This document shows positions 1 through 9,219 of a stretch of DNA of 64,000 bases, piece by piece. The position numbers were made by a program, and so were the translations under genes. Numbering within the stretch: position 1 is the first letter of the stretch; every line of letters starts with the position of its first letter. The DNA comes from Xaviernesmea oryzae (GTDB taxonomy: Bacteria; Pseudomonadota; Alphaproteobacteria; Rhizobiales; Rhizobiaceae), in assembly GCF_900177415.1 (NCBI RefSeq), contig NZ_FXAF01000008.1:310001-374000 (forward strand), given 5' to 3'. The notes below the pieces were generated by a model. It was given only the letters and a program-made list of their open reading frames with translations. It was not told the origin of the DNA and did no database searches.

Positions 1-549
1 TTCGTCGCGACTGACCACCTGCTCGGCTCTTTCCAGCAAGAGCCTGAGGAGCTTGAACTCGATAGGCGCAAGGCGAATTTCCCGGCCATTGCGCCGAACC
101 CGCACCGACGCGAGATTCATCTCAATCCCCTCGTAGCGAAGGACCGTGCCATGCGGAAGCCCTCGGCCCTTGGAGGGGGCGCGTTGAAGCCTTGCCCGAA
201 GGAATTCCAGCAGCCGGGATGGCGCCACCGGCCGCAGGCAGCTCTCATCGACCCCCGCCTTGAGCAACTCGAGATGGTGCTCCTCAGCGCCCTGGCTGAT
301 CACCGCGACCGCCACGGTGCCAGCCGTATCCGGGTCGGTTTTCAGCCGACCGCAGATCTCGACCGCGGCCGGGGAATTGTCAGCCCGACAATCCATCACC
401 AGGGCGAATGGCTCCCGCTCCCGCGCTAGGTGCAACGCCTCCTCCAATCCGTCCGCCACGAGAGTTTGGAAACCGTCCGCCATGAGGATATGGTTCGCGA
501 GAAGATGAAATTCCGCATCGCCGGACCAGACCACAACCAAAGGCTTCAT
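1..549 (-). CDS. OmpR/PhoB-type response regulator, C-terminus off the window
   Basis: This gene runs leftwards from an ATG at 549 and is cut by the window edge after 183 codons. The first ~120 residues form a receiver domain with a likely phospho-acceptor D53 (VMDCR). The rest begins a winged-helix output domain (IRLAPIEFKLLRLLLERAEQ), as in PhoB/OmpR proteins that bind promoters when phosphorylated. Two receiver positions are unusual: the N-terminal acidic pair is reduced to D11 in WSGDAE, and the normally invariant lysine before proline is arginine (CLRPV, R106). Phosphorylation may therefore be altered. No sensor kinase is visible beside it. The family call is firm; the regulon is unknown. 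Confidence 0.8.
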   Translation of the reverse strand, partial: MKPLVVVWSGDAEFHLLANHILMADGFQTLVADGLEEALHLAREREPFALVMDCRADNSPAAVEICGRLKTDPDTAGTVAVAVISQGAEEHHLELLKAGVDESCLRPVAPSRLLEFLRARLQRAPSKGRGLPHGTVLRYEGIEMNLASVRVRRNGREIRLAPIEFKLLRLLLERAEQVVSRDE

Positions 550-1007
550 GCACCCGCCTCAGAGCACCTAATCGGAGTTCGTCACCTAACGGAAATTTGA
601 GAAGCTGGCAGGCATCCTGTCAACTCACAAAAATACTAGCGGCCTTAGGAACCTGTCTGCTTCCGCGGATCGCCAGTACCAAGCGCCGATCCCGTTTTTG
701 GGGCTCTCCCATCCCGACAGATTGCCCCGCGATCCATCTTCTGGCATATATCCCTTGCTTTCTCGGCAATGGACCGCGCGAAGATACGACCGCGCATTTC
801 ACCTATAGGTAACGTCCGGACCGAGATGGCAGGTCGCCAAGCCCGCGCCGGACGGTTTCGGGGCTCCTTCTTGGTTGGCGCTATTTTGACGGTTTCCGTA
901 CTCGCTTCCATCGCATGCCACGAGGTGCGCTCTCGCCGTTACGCCGCGCGAGACGCCGCCGCATCAGCTGGCCAGTTCGCCGCCGCCCCGATCTCCCGGT
1001 GCCAGTC
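550..1007. other. Divergent intergenic region between response regulator and LysR gene
   Basis: No convincing gene is seen in these 458 bases. It should hold the promoters for the leftward response regulator and the rightward LysR gene. A 61-codon reading frame from 826 overlaps the LysR start in an ATGA arrangement and has a hydrophobic stretch, but it lacks a good ribosome binding site, so I do not call it. Confidence 0.5.
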
Positions 1008-1913
1008 ATGAACTTGAGACAGATCGAAGTCTTTCAGGCGGTGATGCGCGCCGGCAGTATCACAGCGGGCGCCGAACTGCTCAATCTATCGCAGCCCGCC
1101 GTCAGCCGGCAGATCGAGCGACTGGAGCGGGTCTCGAAACTGAAGCTTTTCACTCGTGTCGGGCGCGGCCTGCAGCCGACCCCTGAAGGCATGGCGTTCT
1201 ACGAGGAGGTCAAACGGGCATTCGTGGGCCTCGAGAACCTCCGCCACATCGCCGACACGATAAGCAATTTCAACACCGGCAACTTGCGGATCACGTCCTT
1301 GCCAGCACTCGGTTTCGGTTTTCTGCCGCGGGTGATCAGCCGCTTCTCGAAACAGTATCCGAACGTCAACGTCTCGCTGCAGGTTCGCAGCGCCGGTTCC
1401 GTGCGAGGCGTGACGGCGACGCAGGAGTTCGACCTCGGCTTCCTGCCCGGCCCGCCAAACGATTGCGACGAGCGGTCGAAGCACTTCGCGAGCGTCGATG
1501 GTGTCTGCATCCTGCCTTCAGGTCATCCTCTCTCCGCGAAATTGGAGATCACGCCAATGGACATCGCTGGCCTTCCATTCATCGCGCTCGTGAAGGACGA
1601 CGTGACGCGGCGGCAGGTCGAACAGATCTTCGAGGACGTTGGCCTTGAAATGCGGCCGCATATCGAGACGCAATTCGCTGCCACCGTCTGCAACTTCGTC
1701 GTAAACGGGGCGGGTGTGTCGGTGATCAGCCCGTTCGCCGCAGTCGATTTCGCAGGCCACGGACTGGTTATGCGGCGCTTCCGACCCGCCGTCAAGATCG
1801 ATTACGTGATGGTCGCGCCCAGCACGCGACCGCAATCCGCCGTGGCCCGCAAGTTCCTGGCTGTCTTGACGGAAGAGCGGGACACAGCGATCAGCCGGTT
1901 CGCGGCTATCTAA
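1008..1913 (+). CDS. LysR-family transcriptional regulator
   Basis: The 301-residue length is typical of LysR regulators. The N-terminal helix-turn-helix is clear (LRQIEVFQAVMRAGSIT, then LSQPAVSRQIERLE, about residues 3-45). The remainder is the effector-binding domain, which in this family senses a small ligand such as the substrate or an intermediate of the target pathway. I chose the ATG at 1008 because the HTH begins directly after it, although the frame stays open upstream to 915. It precedes the ABC/deacylase operon by 390 bases on the same strand and is its most likely regulator. Confidence 0.85.
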   Translation: MNLRQIEVFQAVMRAGSITAGAELLNLSQPAVSRQIERLERVSKLKLFTRVGRGLQPTPEGMAFYEEVKRAFVGLENLRHIADTISNFNTGNLRITSLPALGFGFLPRVISRFSKQYPNVNVSLQVRSAGSVRGVTATQEFDLGFLPGPPNDCDERSKHFASVDGVCILPSGHPLSAKLEITPMDIAGLPFIALVKDDVTRRQVEQIFEDVGLEMRPHIETQFAATVCNFVVNGAGVSVISPFAAVDFAGHGLVMRRFRPAVKIDYVMVAPSTRPQSAVARKFLAVLTEERDTAISRFAAI

Positions 1914-2303
1914 CCGACGTTTCGCGACGGTCCGACTTGTCCGCCACGTCGGTCGCTCTCCGACGTGTAATGATACTCTTTGAAATCATGCCGCGCATGC
2001 GGGCTCCGCGCGAGCCGGTGGTCCGAATATGGCCGAGGAGGTACGGGTCCCTGGCTCACATTACATCCATTTATGGATTGCCGTCATAATTCGATTGGAC
2101 CTCTCCCGCCCGATCCGCTGAATTTCTCAGCAGTTCGGCCGACATCCGCCGCCTTTGATCGAGCCAGGCATCACCCTGAAACGTGCCGCGTCGCGTCAGG
2201 ACCTGGGCGATCCCGATGGCGAAGGGCCGAGCCGAACGCAGGACTTCTTGCCACCCATTCCGCCGCGCAAGACGACGGGACAAATCGATAAGGGGATACA
2301 GCA
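1914..2303. other. Intergenic region upstream of the ABC transporter operon
   Basis: 390 bases without a supported gene. It presumably carries the operon promoter and a LysR binding site of the T-N11-A kind, but I cannot pin either down by eye. A purine-rich ribosome binding site (aaggggata, about 2290) precedes the start at 2304. Confidence 0.4.
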
Positions 2304-3386
2304 ATGCAAGCAGCGACTCGAACGCGAGTGACACCTTTCGGCCGCCGCGGCTTCCTGACCGCGTCGGCGGCGACGGTCCTGGCCGCGCCCTTCGTTAAGA
2401 CAGCATCCTCAAAAGGCCGGACATTGACCATCCGCGATCCTGGCGGGCCGGTCGGTGAGGCCTACAAGAAGGCGTTCTTCGAGCCGTTCAGCAAGGCGAT
2501 GGGCATCAACGTTGTCGGCGTCCAGTCCTCGCACGGCCCGACAGGCGAGATCAAGGCCATGGTGGAGGCGGGCAATCACGCCTGGGACGGAGCCCTACTC
2601 GACATGAGCGACGTCGTCGTCCTCACCGACAACGACTACCTTGAAACGGTCGCGGGCCCGGCCGGACTCGGCCCCAACGCGTCCGAGATCCCCCCGGACC
2701 TCCGCGGTGATTACCTCATCGGCGCGATGGGTTACGCGACCGTACTGGCGTACCGTTCGGATACCATGGGCAAGAAGCCACCCACAAGCTTCGCGGATTT
2801 CTGGAACGTCGATGGGATTCCGGGCGCCCGTTCCCTTCGCAAGCATGCCAGCGGCACTCTCGAGCCAGCCCTGCTGGCGGATGGCATCGCGAGGGAGGAC
2901 CTCTATCCCCTCGATCTCGATCGCGCGTTCAAGAGCCTCGACAGGATCAGGAAGAATATCCCTATCTGGTGGACGGGTGGAGCGCAGACCTCGCAGATGT
3001 TGAGAACGGGCGAGGTCGATTGCCTGATAACCTGGAACGGCCGAGCGCAAGTCGCGATCGACGACGGAGCTCCGGTCACGATCGTGTGGAAGGACGCGAT
3101 GTTCTCCTTCGCGGGCTTTGCGATCCTCAAAGGTGGCCCGAATGTCGAACTGATGCGCGATTTCATCGAGTTCTCCTCCGCCGGCGAACGCCAGGCGGAG
3201 TTCGTAAAACATTCCACGAGCGGCCCCTGCAATCCGAGGGCCTTCGACTTCATCGAACCGAAACTGGCCGACATCCTCCCCACAAATCCAAGGTATTTTC
3301 CCGACATGTTCGTGATGGATGCCAGGTGGTGGGGCAGCAATAGCGCCAAGGCGCAAGAGCGTTTCGAGAGCTGGCTGCTCGGATGA
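2304..3386 (+). CDS. ABC transporter periplasmic binding protein, PotD-like, Tat-exported
   Basis: A 360-residue substrate-binding protein of the spermidine/putrescine-type family. The N-terminus has a twin-arginine signal (FGRRGFLTASAATVLAAPF, RR at 14-15), so export is probably by Tat in folded form. The mature part contains the GEIKAMVEAG and WDGALLD segments expected of this fold. It is first in a plus-strand run with an ATPase, a fused permease, a deacylase and a PLP enzyme, so its ligand is probably an amine or acylated amino acid rather than a polyamine. That ligand assignment is inference from context. Confidence 0.85.
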   Translation: MQAATRTRVTPFGRRGFLTASAATVLAAPFVKTASSKGRTLTIRDPGGPVGEAYKKAFFEPFSKAMGINVVGVQSSHGPTGEIKAMVEAGNHAWDGALLDMSDVVVLTDNDYLETVAGPAGLGPNASEIPPDLRGDYLIGAMGYATVLAYRSDTMGKKPPTSFADFWNVDGIPGARSLRKHASGTLEPALLADGIAREDLYPLDLDRAFKSLDRIRKNIPIWWTGGAQTSQMLRTGEVDCLITWNGRAQVAIDDGAPVTIVWKDAMFSFAGFAILKGGPNVELMRDFIEFSSAGERQAEFVKHSTSGPCNPRAFDFIEPKLADILPTNPRYFPDMFVMDARWWGSNSAKAQERFESWLLG

Positions 3387-3446
3387 CGGCTGGATCCGCC
3401 GCATGGCTACCAATTGCCACCATCAGGAGCTTTCGAGGAATTCACG

Positions 3447-4544
3447 ATGACTGAACGGAAGACGAAACTGACCATTCGCGGCCTGACAAAGCGCTATGGC
3501 GCGGCCACGGCCCTCGACCATGTCGACCTTGATCTGACCGACGGAGAGTTCTTGACGATGCTCGGCCCTTCTGGATCGGGCAAGACCACGCTCTTGTGGT
3601 CGGTCGCGGGACTGAACCATCCCGACGGCGGCAAGATCTGGATCGATGGCCGCGACGCGACCAGCGTTCCCGCGTCTGGACGCGACATCGGGATGGTTTT
3701 CCAGAATTACGCACTCTTCCCGCACCTGAGCGTCTCCGAGAACATCTCCTTCCCCCTTGAGATGCGGAAGGTCAGCCCGCGTGATCGTTCGCTGGCGATC
3801 ACGCGGGCGCTCGAGATGGTAAAACTGGAACATGTCGGCGACCGCTTCTGCGATCAGTTGTCCGGCGGGCAGCAGCAGCGCATCGCGCTGGCCCGCGCCT
3901 TCGTCGCCAACCCCTCGATCATCCTGATGGACGAACCTTTGGGCGCGCTCGACAAGAAGCTGCGCGATCATCTGCAGCTCGAAATCAAGCGCCTGCATGA
4001 GCGGCTGGGAATGACCGTGCTCTACGTGACGCACGATCAGGAGGAGGCGATGGTTATGTCCGACCGCATCTGCCTGATGAACCAGGGTCGTATCGAGCAG
4101 ATCGGCACGCCGGACGAATTGTATTTCCAGCCCAAGAGCCTATTCGCGGCGGATTTCCTCGGCGAAGCGAACCTGATCCCCAGCAGGATCACCGGCGAGG
4201 AAGCCGGGTGTCTCATTGTTGAATTGCTGGGAATGGGTACGGTCCGGACGCGATCCACGCCACCGCGCCCCAATGGTCCCAACGTGGTGCATTTTACCCG
4301 TCCGGAATCGATCGCGATCCAGGCCGATGCGGAAAACAAGGCGAACAGGCTCTACGGACACGTGAGCGAGGTCGTGGTCTCGGGCGCCATCACCAAGCTC
4401 TTTGTCCACGTTGGAGACGCCTTGATGAAGATATCGCTGCTGACGAGCGTATCCCAGCGGGTTCGCGAAGGCGAACGGATCACGATCGGCTGGGATGACG
4501 ACGTGGGCAGAGTCTTGTCTCGCTCCCAGAAGGAGGCCGCGTGA
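3447..4544 (+). CDS. ABC transporter ATP-binding protein, PotA-like
   Basis: A 365-residue ATPase that powers the transporter at the inner face of the membrane. It has Walker A (LGPSGSGKTT, about residues 39-48), Q-loop (MVFQNYALFPH), signature (LSGGQQQRIALARAF), Walker B with D-loop (IILMDEPLGALDKK) and H-loop (YVTHDQEEAM). A TOBE-type domain follows from about residue 240. The start at 3447 is preferred over an in-frame ATG at 3414 because homologous sequence begins there and a gagctttcgaggaa purine stretch lies upstream. Its stop shares a base with the permease start. Confidence 0.9.
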   Translation: MTERKTKLTIRGLTKRYGAATALDHVDLDLTDGEFLTMLGPSGSGKTTLLWSVAGLNHPDGGKIWIDGRDATSVPASGRDIGMVFQNYALFPHLSVSENISFPLEMRKVSPRDRSLAITRALEMVKLEHVGDRFCDQLSGGQQQRIALARAFVANPSIILMDEPLGALDKKLRDHLQLEIKRLHERLGMTVLYVTHDQEEAMVMSDRICLMNQGRIEQIGTPDELYFQPKSLFAADFLGEANLIPSRITGEEAGCLIVELLGMGTVRTRSTPPRPNGPNVVHFTRPESIAIQADAENKANRLYGHVSEVVVSGAITKLFVHVGDALMKISLLTSVSQRVREGERITIGWDDDVGRVLSRSQKEAA

Positions 4545-6358
4545 TGGCTCGGGTCGATTTTTTCCCGAATGCCACGGCCCGTCGGCGCTTCTGGCCGAAA
4601 TGGAGCCGGCTTTACTGGCAGACAGTGCCAGTCACGTTGCTCCTCGTTGCCTTCTTCGTCGTGCCCGTCGTGATGCTGTTGGGAATCAGCTTTCTCGATG
4701 GTCGCGGCCTACCCTCGATCGAGCACTACAGGCGACTGGTCGAGGTGCCACTTTATGGAAAGGTCCTGCTGACAACCCTCAACGTGGCTTTCTGGACGAC
4801 GCTGCTGTCCGTCGTAGGCGCCTATCCAGTCGCCTATCTGCTCGCGATCTCGCGTGGATCGACCCGCAACTGGCTCATCATTCTCGTCCTGCTGCCATTC
4901 TGGACCAGCTTCCTCGTGCGGACATTCGCTTGGATCGTCCTTCTCGGTCGCAAGGGCGCTGTCAATCAGATGCTGATGGCGATCGGCATCACCGATGCCC
5001 CGCTTCAAATGATCTATAATTTCACAGGCGTCATGATCGGCATGACGCATGCCCTGATGCCACTGGCGACCCTAACACTCCTGGCGGTCATGGAAGGCAT
5101 CGATCCGAACCTGACCAAGGCCGCCTCCACCATGGGAGCCAAGGGCGGGACGCGGTTCTGGCGCATCTATTTTCCCTTGACCATGCCCGGTGTCGCTTCG
5201 GCGGCGCTCCTGGTCTTCATCACCTCGCTCGGCTTCTTCATCACGCCGGCCCTGTTGGGAGGCCCCCAAGACACGATGATCGTCCAGCTCATCATCTTCC
5301 AGATCCGGGAAGTCTTGAACTGGCAGTTCGCCGGCGCGATCGGCGTCCTGCTGGTCATCACCTTCATGGTGATCTTCTTCTTCTATGACCGCGTCTTCGG
5401 TCTGTCCGTCATGGGCGGTGGAGCGAGGGCACCGAAGCCCGCCCCTCGCTCGAGCATTCGGCGGTGTTGCGCGCACGTGGGGAAAACGATCACCCGTGCC
5501 CTTGCTTACGTCACGGATGCCTTGATTGGGATATGTTCAACGCCGCGGATGACGAGAAAGAGTGGCGCCGCCGGATCTCGCGCCGGCCTTTATCTGGTCT
5601 GTACGCTCATCCTCGGTTTCCTCGCGCTTCCCACCCTGTTTGTGCTGCCGGTCTCGTTCACGTCGGAGGCCTTCCTAACCTGGCCACCGACGCTGTTCTC
5701 ATTGCAATGGTACCGGCTGGTGTTCGATTCCCCCGTGTGGCTCCACGCCGCAGCGAGGTCCTTCGCCGTCGCGCTCGTCACGGCCACTGTGGCGATGTTG
5801 ATCGCCTTACCTTGCACCTTCGCGCTGTCGCGGAACAACTTCGCGGGGAAGTCAGCTCTTTTCGGATTGGTCGTCGCCCCGATGATCGTACCGAACATCT
5901 TCATCGCCGTCGGCCTGTTCTTTCTGTTTTCCCGACTCGGCATCGCGGGAACGACGTTTGGGGTGATCCTCGGGCACACGGTCATCGTCATCCCCTATGT
6001 CATCGTGACCGTGCTCGCGATCCTCAAGGGCTATGATCGGAATCTCGACCATGCCGCCGCCACGATGGGCGCGAGTGGAGTGGAAACCTTCCGCCGCGTG
6101 ACATTCCCACTGATCCGCTCCGGTGTCACGGCGTCATTCATGTTCGCTTTCATCATTTCCTTCGACGAACTGACCATCGCGCTTTTCGTCACTGGTGGCC
6201 GCATCACGACACTGCCGAAGCTCATGTACGAGGACGCCTTGCTTTCGGTAAGTCCGCGGTTGGCCGCGGTCGCCAGCCTGCTCCTCGTCCTCATGAGCAT
6301 CCTCATCCTGATCTCCGAGCTGACGCGCCGAAAAGGAGGAACCCGTCTTGGCAAATGA
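4544..6358 (+). CDS. Fused double permease of ABC transporter (PotB-PotC type)
   Basis: One polypeptide of about 604 residues contains two complete binding-protein-dependent permease halves. Each half ends in an EAA-type ATPase docking loop: one near LTKAASTMGAKGGTRF in the first half and one near LDHAAATMGASGVETF in the second. A charged linker (about residues 285-345) joins them, and I expect about twelve membrane segments. Most PotBC systems encode the two subunits separately, so this is a fusion variant. The ATG at 4544 overlaps the ATPase stop (TGATG); the adjacent GTG at 4541 is an alternative. An aaggagg box lies just upstream. Confidence 0.88.
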   Translation: MARVDFFPNATARRRFWPKWSRLYWQTVPVTLLLVAFFVVPVVMLLGISFLDGRGLPSIEHYRRLVEVPLYGKVLLTTLNVAFWTTLLSVVGAYPVAYLLAISRGSTRNWLIILVLLPFWTSFLVRTFAWIVLLGRKGAVNQMLMAIGITDAPLQMIYNFTGVMIGMTHALMPLATLTLLAVMEGIDPNLTKAASTMGAKGGTRFWRIYFPLTMPGVASAALLVFITSLGFFITPALLGGPQDTMIVQLIIFQIREVLNWQFAGAIGVLLVITFMVIFFFYDRVFGLSVMGGGARAPKPAPRSSIRRCCAHVGKTITRALAYVTDALIGICSTPRMTRKSGAAGSRAGLYLVCTLILGFLALPTLFVLPVSFTSEAFLTWPPTLFSLQWYRLVFDSPVWLHAAARSFAVALVTATVAMLIALPCTFALSRNNFAGKSALFGLVVAPMIVPNIFIAVGLFFLFSRLGIAGTTFGVILGHTVIVIPYVIVTVLAILKGYDRNLDHAAATMGASGVETFRRVTFPLIRSGVTASFMFAFIISFDELTIALFVTGGRITTLPKLMYEDALLSVSPRLAAVASLLLVLMSILILISELTRRKGGTRLGK

Positions 6359-7433
6359 CCAAACCTTTGGGCCTCATCGCGCACGCGATGTCGAACCCAT
6401 CAAGACGCGCGATGAGTTCGCCGCCCGTTTGAGGGCCACGCCGATCGAGACACCCTTCGATTATGACGAGGACGGCAAGCAGGAGGGGTTCCTGCGTCTC
6501 TATCATTCACGCGAAACCAACGGCTACGGCTACGTCCCGATTCCCGTCATCTCGGTGAAGAACGGGAAGGGTCCCACTGCGCTCCTGGTCGGCGGAAATC
6601 ACGGCAACGAATACGAGGGGATCGTTGCGCTGATGAATCTCGCGCGGGACCTGGATCAAGCGTCCGTCCAAGGTCGGGTGATAATCCTGCCGTCGTTGAA
6701 CTTCCCCGCGGTGATGGCCGGAACGCGATCGTCTCCGCTCGATGGGTCGAATCTCAATCGCTGCTTTCCGGGCGACGCGATGGGCAGCCCGACGCAGGTG
6801 ATCGCGCACTATGTCAGCTCGGTTCTTCTGCTCCTGGCCGACCTGGTTATCGACCTGCATGCGGGCGGGCGTTCCTCGGAATTCATCCCATGTGCCCTGG
6901 TCCGGGAGGGCTGCGATGAGCACGAAACCGCGGAATTGGCTCGATTGGCCGATTGGTTCGGCGCGCCCATCAGCTTCGTGAGTAAGGGCAAGGGTGGAGG
7001 AGGAAGCCTCACGCTTGCCGGTGAATGCGCAAGGCAAGGTATCCCCTGCCTCACGGCGGAGCTTGGCGGCGGGGAGACGTTGTCCCAGAGGGGGTTAAAA
7101 CTTGCCACTGATGGCGTGAGGAGGATCCTCAGCCAATGGGGTATACTTGCGTCCACGGATCCGCGGGCCATGACGGCCACACGCTGGGTAAAGAAGGGGC
7201 CAGAGAACCGTCTGCATGCTCATGTCGCAGGGATATTCGAACCGCGCATCGAACTGGGAGAATATGTCTCCCCCGGGCGGGTAGCGGGCCTCATCCACTT
7301 CCCCGACCTGCCGATGCGTAGCCCGGAGGAAGTCCGATTCGAATCCTCCGGCTACGTCCTGTCCCGGCATATTCCCGCCCTGGTCCAGAGAGGTGATGAG
7401 TTGTGTACCTTCGTGACCGATGCGATCCGCTAG
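6348..7433 (+). CDS. Zinc deacylase, succinylglutamate desuccinylase/aspartoacylase family
   Basis: A 361-residue protein of the AstE/AspA/DoeB group, which removes an acyl group from an N-acylated amino acid. The metal ligands are visible as H85 and E88 in GGNHGNEYEG and H171 in DLHAGG, with substrate-loop residues in LDGSNLNRCFPGD. A C-terminal beta-rich domain follows (from about residue 290). The start is TTG at 6348, chosen because aaaaggagga sits at the right distance; the gene overlaps the permease end by 11 bases. Closest known role by family is N-acetyl-diaminobutyrate deacetylase in ectoine breakdown (DoeB/EutE), but the other ectoine genes are absent, so the substrate is unknown. 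Confidence 0.82.
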   Translation: MANDQTFGPHRARDVEPIKTRDEFAARLRATPIETPFDYDEDGKQEGFLRLYHSRETNGYGYVPIPVISVKNGKGPTALLVGGNHGNEYEGIVALMNLARDLDQASVQGRVIILPSLNFPAVMAGTRSSPLDGSNLNRCFPGDAMGSPTQVIAHYVSSVLLLLADLVIDLHAGGRSSEFIPCALVREGCDEHETAELARLADWFGAPISFVSKGKGGGGSLTLAGECARQGIPCLTAELGGGETLSQRGLKLATDGVRRILSQWGILASTDPRAMTATRWVKKGPENRLHAHVAGIFEPRIELGEYVSPGRVAGLIHFPDLPMRSPEEVRFESSGYVLSRHIPALVQRGDELCTFVTDAIR

Positions 7434-8598
7434 CAAGATGATGGCAGGCGACAGGACCACACCCGGATCCAGCAAACCAAATCCATTTCTTTCAGGCATG
7501 CGGTGCATCAAGTGCCGAAGGCTCTGGCCGACCAGCGACTACTTCCTCGGTTGCCCCAATTGCGCCAGGGCCGGCGCTCCTGCCAGCGTTGCTCCCGATT
7601 TCGACCGTTTGCCAAGCTTGAGCGGGCCGGCCGACCTCTCCGGTTGGCTGGCCTACCCCGGCGCTCCGATACTGGGCGAAGGCAATACGCCCCTCATCGA
7701 CCTGCCCCCTCTCGCGGAAAAGACAAATGTCAAGCGGCTGAGGATCAAGAACGAGGGCTCAAATCCCACGGGCTCTCACAAGGACCGAATGAGCGCGGCG
7801 CTGGTCCGACGGGCTCGCGACGTTGGCGCGAGCAAGCTCGCCGTCGCCTCCAGCGGCAATGCCGGTGTGTCCCTGGCGGCGTTCGCGAGCAATGCCGGTC
7901 TCGAATGCGTCCTGGTAACGACCGCGGATATCGGGCAGGGTTGGCGTAGGGCGATCGAACTGCATGGCGCCGAGATCGTGATGGCGCCGAGCTCGATGGC
8001 GCGATGGGATATCGTCTCGGCCCGGGCCATGAGGGGGGAGTGGTATCCGGCGACGAATTTCGCGATGCCCGCCGTTGGCGGCAATCCTTTCGCGGTGGAT
8101 GGCTTAAGAACGATCGCGCTTGAGCTTCATCTTGATGTCAATGAGGATCCGCCGACCGACATCATCGTACCCGTCTCCCGCGCGGATCTACTCTGGGGCC
8201 TGGCGAAGGGATATGATGACCTGGCGTCCCAGGGTCTTATCAAGAAGCCACCGCGGATCCACGCCGCCGAGCCCTTCCCTCGGATCTCAAGGGTCCTGGC
8301 GGGCGAAAGCTATTTCGGACACTTCGACGGCCGATCCCCGCTGAGCTCGTTGGGAGGAACCACCGTCACGTATCAGGCGATCGATGCCCTCTCGCGCTCA
8401 ACGGGACGTGTTATCACGCCGAGCACGGATGATACGCTTCGCGCCCAGAGCGAGTTGGCGAGAGTGGGCCTGTTCGTGGAGAAGTCCAGCGCGATAACAT
8501 TGTCGGCACTTCACATCCTCCGGCGGCAGTCGATCATCGACGAGAACGCGTCTGTCATCCTCATCGTGACATCGCATGGCTATAAGGATCAGCCTTGA
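7420..8598 (+). CDS. Threonine-synthase-like PLP-dependent enzyme with zinc ribbon
   Basis: A 392-residue fold-type II PLP enzyme. A four-cysteine zinc ribbon (C29/C32 and C45/C48) leads into the PLP domain, where K121 in NPTGSHKDRM is the expected Schiff-base lysine and SSGNAGVSLAAF binds the phosphate. Relatives include threonine synthases, cysteate synthases and the threonine-dehydratase-like EutB of hydroxyectoine use. It overlaps the deacylase end by 14 bases, which suggests translational coupling. ATGs at 7438 and 7441 are alternative starts, none with a strong ribosome binding site. Context suggests beta-replacement or beta-elimination on the product freed by the deacylase; this is inference. 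Confidence 0.8.
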   Translation: MRSASKMMAGDRTTPGSSKPNPFLSGMRCIKCRRLWPTSDYFLGCPNCARAGAPASVAPDFDRLPSLSGPADLSGWLAYPGAPILGEGNTPLIDLPPLAEKTNVKRLRIKNEGSNPTGSHKDRMSAALVRRARDVGASKLAVASSGNAGVSLAAFASNAGLECVLVTTADIGQGWRRAIELHGAEIVMAPSSMARWDIVSARAMRGEWYPATNFAMPAVGGNPFAVDGLRTIALELHLDVNEDPPTDIIVPVSRADLLWGLAKGYDDLASQGLIKKPPRIHAAEPFPRISRVLAGESYFGHFDGRSPLSSLGGTTVTYQAIDALSRSTGRVITPSTDDTLRAQSELARVGLFVEKSSAITLSALHILRRQSIIDENASVILIVTSHGYKDQP

Positions 8599-8742
8599 CA
8601 GAGGGTTTGCGGAAAAGTCGCGCCAGCTTTAGATAGGGACACCGACGTCGCGCATTGTTCGCGAAAGCTTCGAGGCTGTCGAACTTCATTCGTGCTAAAG
8701 TACGGCCGACGATAGGTCTTGATCACTCCGAGAGGGAAAGAC

Positions 8743-9219
8743 ATGGCGACTCGCGGTCTCGAGAGGGGCGATCTGGCGGGCGTTCTGGCGCTCATGCGGC
8801 AGCATGCCGAGTTCGAAGGTTACGCCGCCACTTTTTTCCTCGATGAGAATGCGTTGGGGCGGCTGGGCTTCGACCGTCCCACCCCGGCCTACCATATGTT
8901 GGTCAGCGAGGACGCCGAGAGAAAAATCCAAGGCGTTGCCCTCTTTTTCCTTCAGGAATTCACATTCAGGAACAGGCCGATGCTGTATCTGAATGACCTC
9001 GTCATCGATGCGGCCTGCCGGCGGCAGGGTGTTGCCAGCGAGTTGATCGCCGCGCTCCGCGAGAAAGCGCGAGAACTGGGTTGCTTCCGCATCAAATGGA
9101 GCGTCTCGGCCGCCAATGCGGCCGCGATCGCGTTTTACGACAGCATAGGAGCGGCGCGGGAGAAGAACCGATTTTACTATATCCTGGATGAGGTGGCGTT
9201 GCCGGCTGCGTCTAGCTGA
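8743..9219 (+). CDS. GNAT-family N-acetyltransferase
   Basis: A 158-residue acetyltransferase with the acetyl-CoA binding motif in CRRQGVASELIAALREKA and a typical C-terminal strand (AAAIAFYDSIGA). The start at 8743 has a gagaggg box 6-10 bases upstream; a TTG at 8719 is also in frame. It lies 144 bases after the PLP gene on the same strand and may be the last gene of the operon. It could acetylate a substrate amine, opposing the deacylase, but this is only suggested by position. Its end overlaps the truncated ParB-like gene on the other strand by 43 bases, marking an insertion boundary. Confidence 0.8.
   Translation: MATRGLERGDLAGVLALMRQHAEFEGYAATFFLDENALGRLGFDRPTPAYHMLVSEDAERKIQGVALFFLQEFTFRNRPMLYLNDLVIDAACRRQGVASELIAALREKARELGCFRIKWSVSAANAAAIAFYDSIGAAREKNRFYYILDEVALPAASS

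Noticed and set aside
826..1011. A 61-codon frame with a hydrophobic segment ending in an ATGA overlap with the LysR start
   Set aside because: No ribosome binding site and a compositionally odd C-terminus. The overlap alone is not enough to call a gene.
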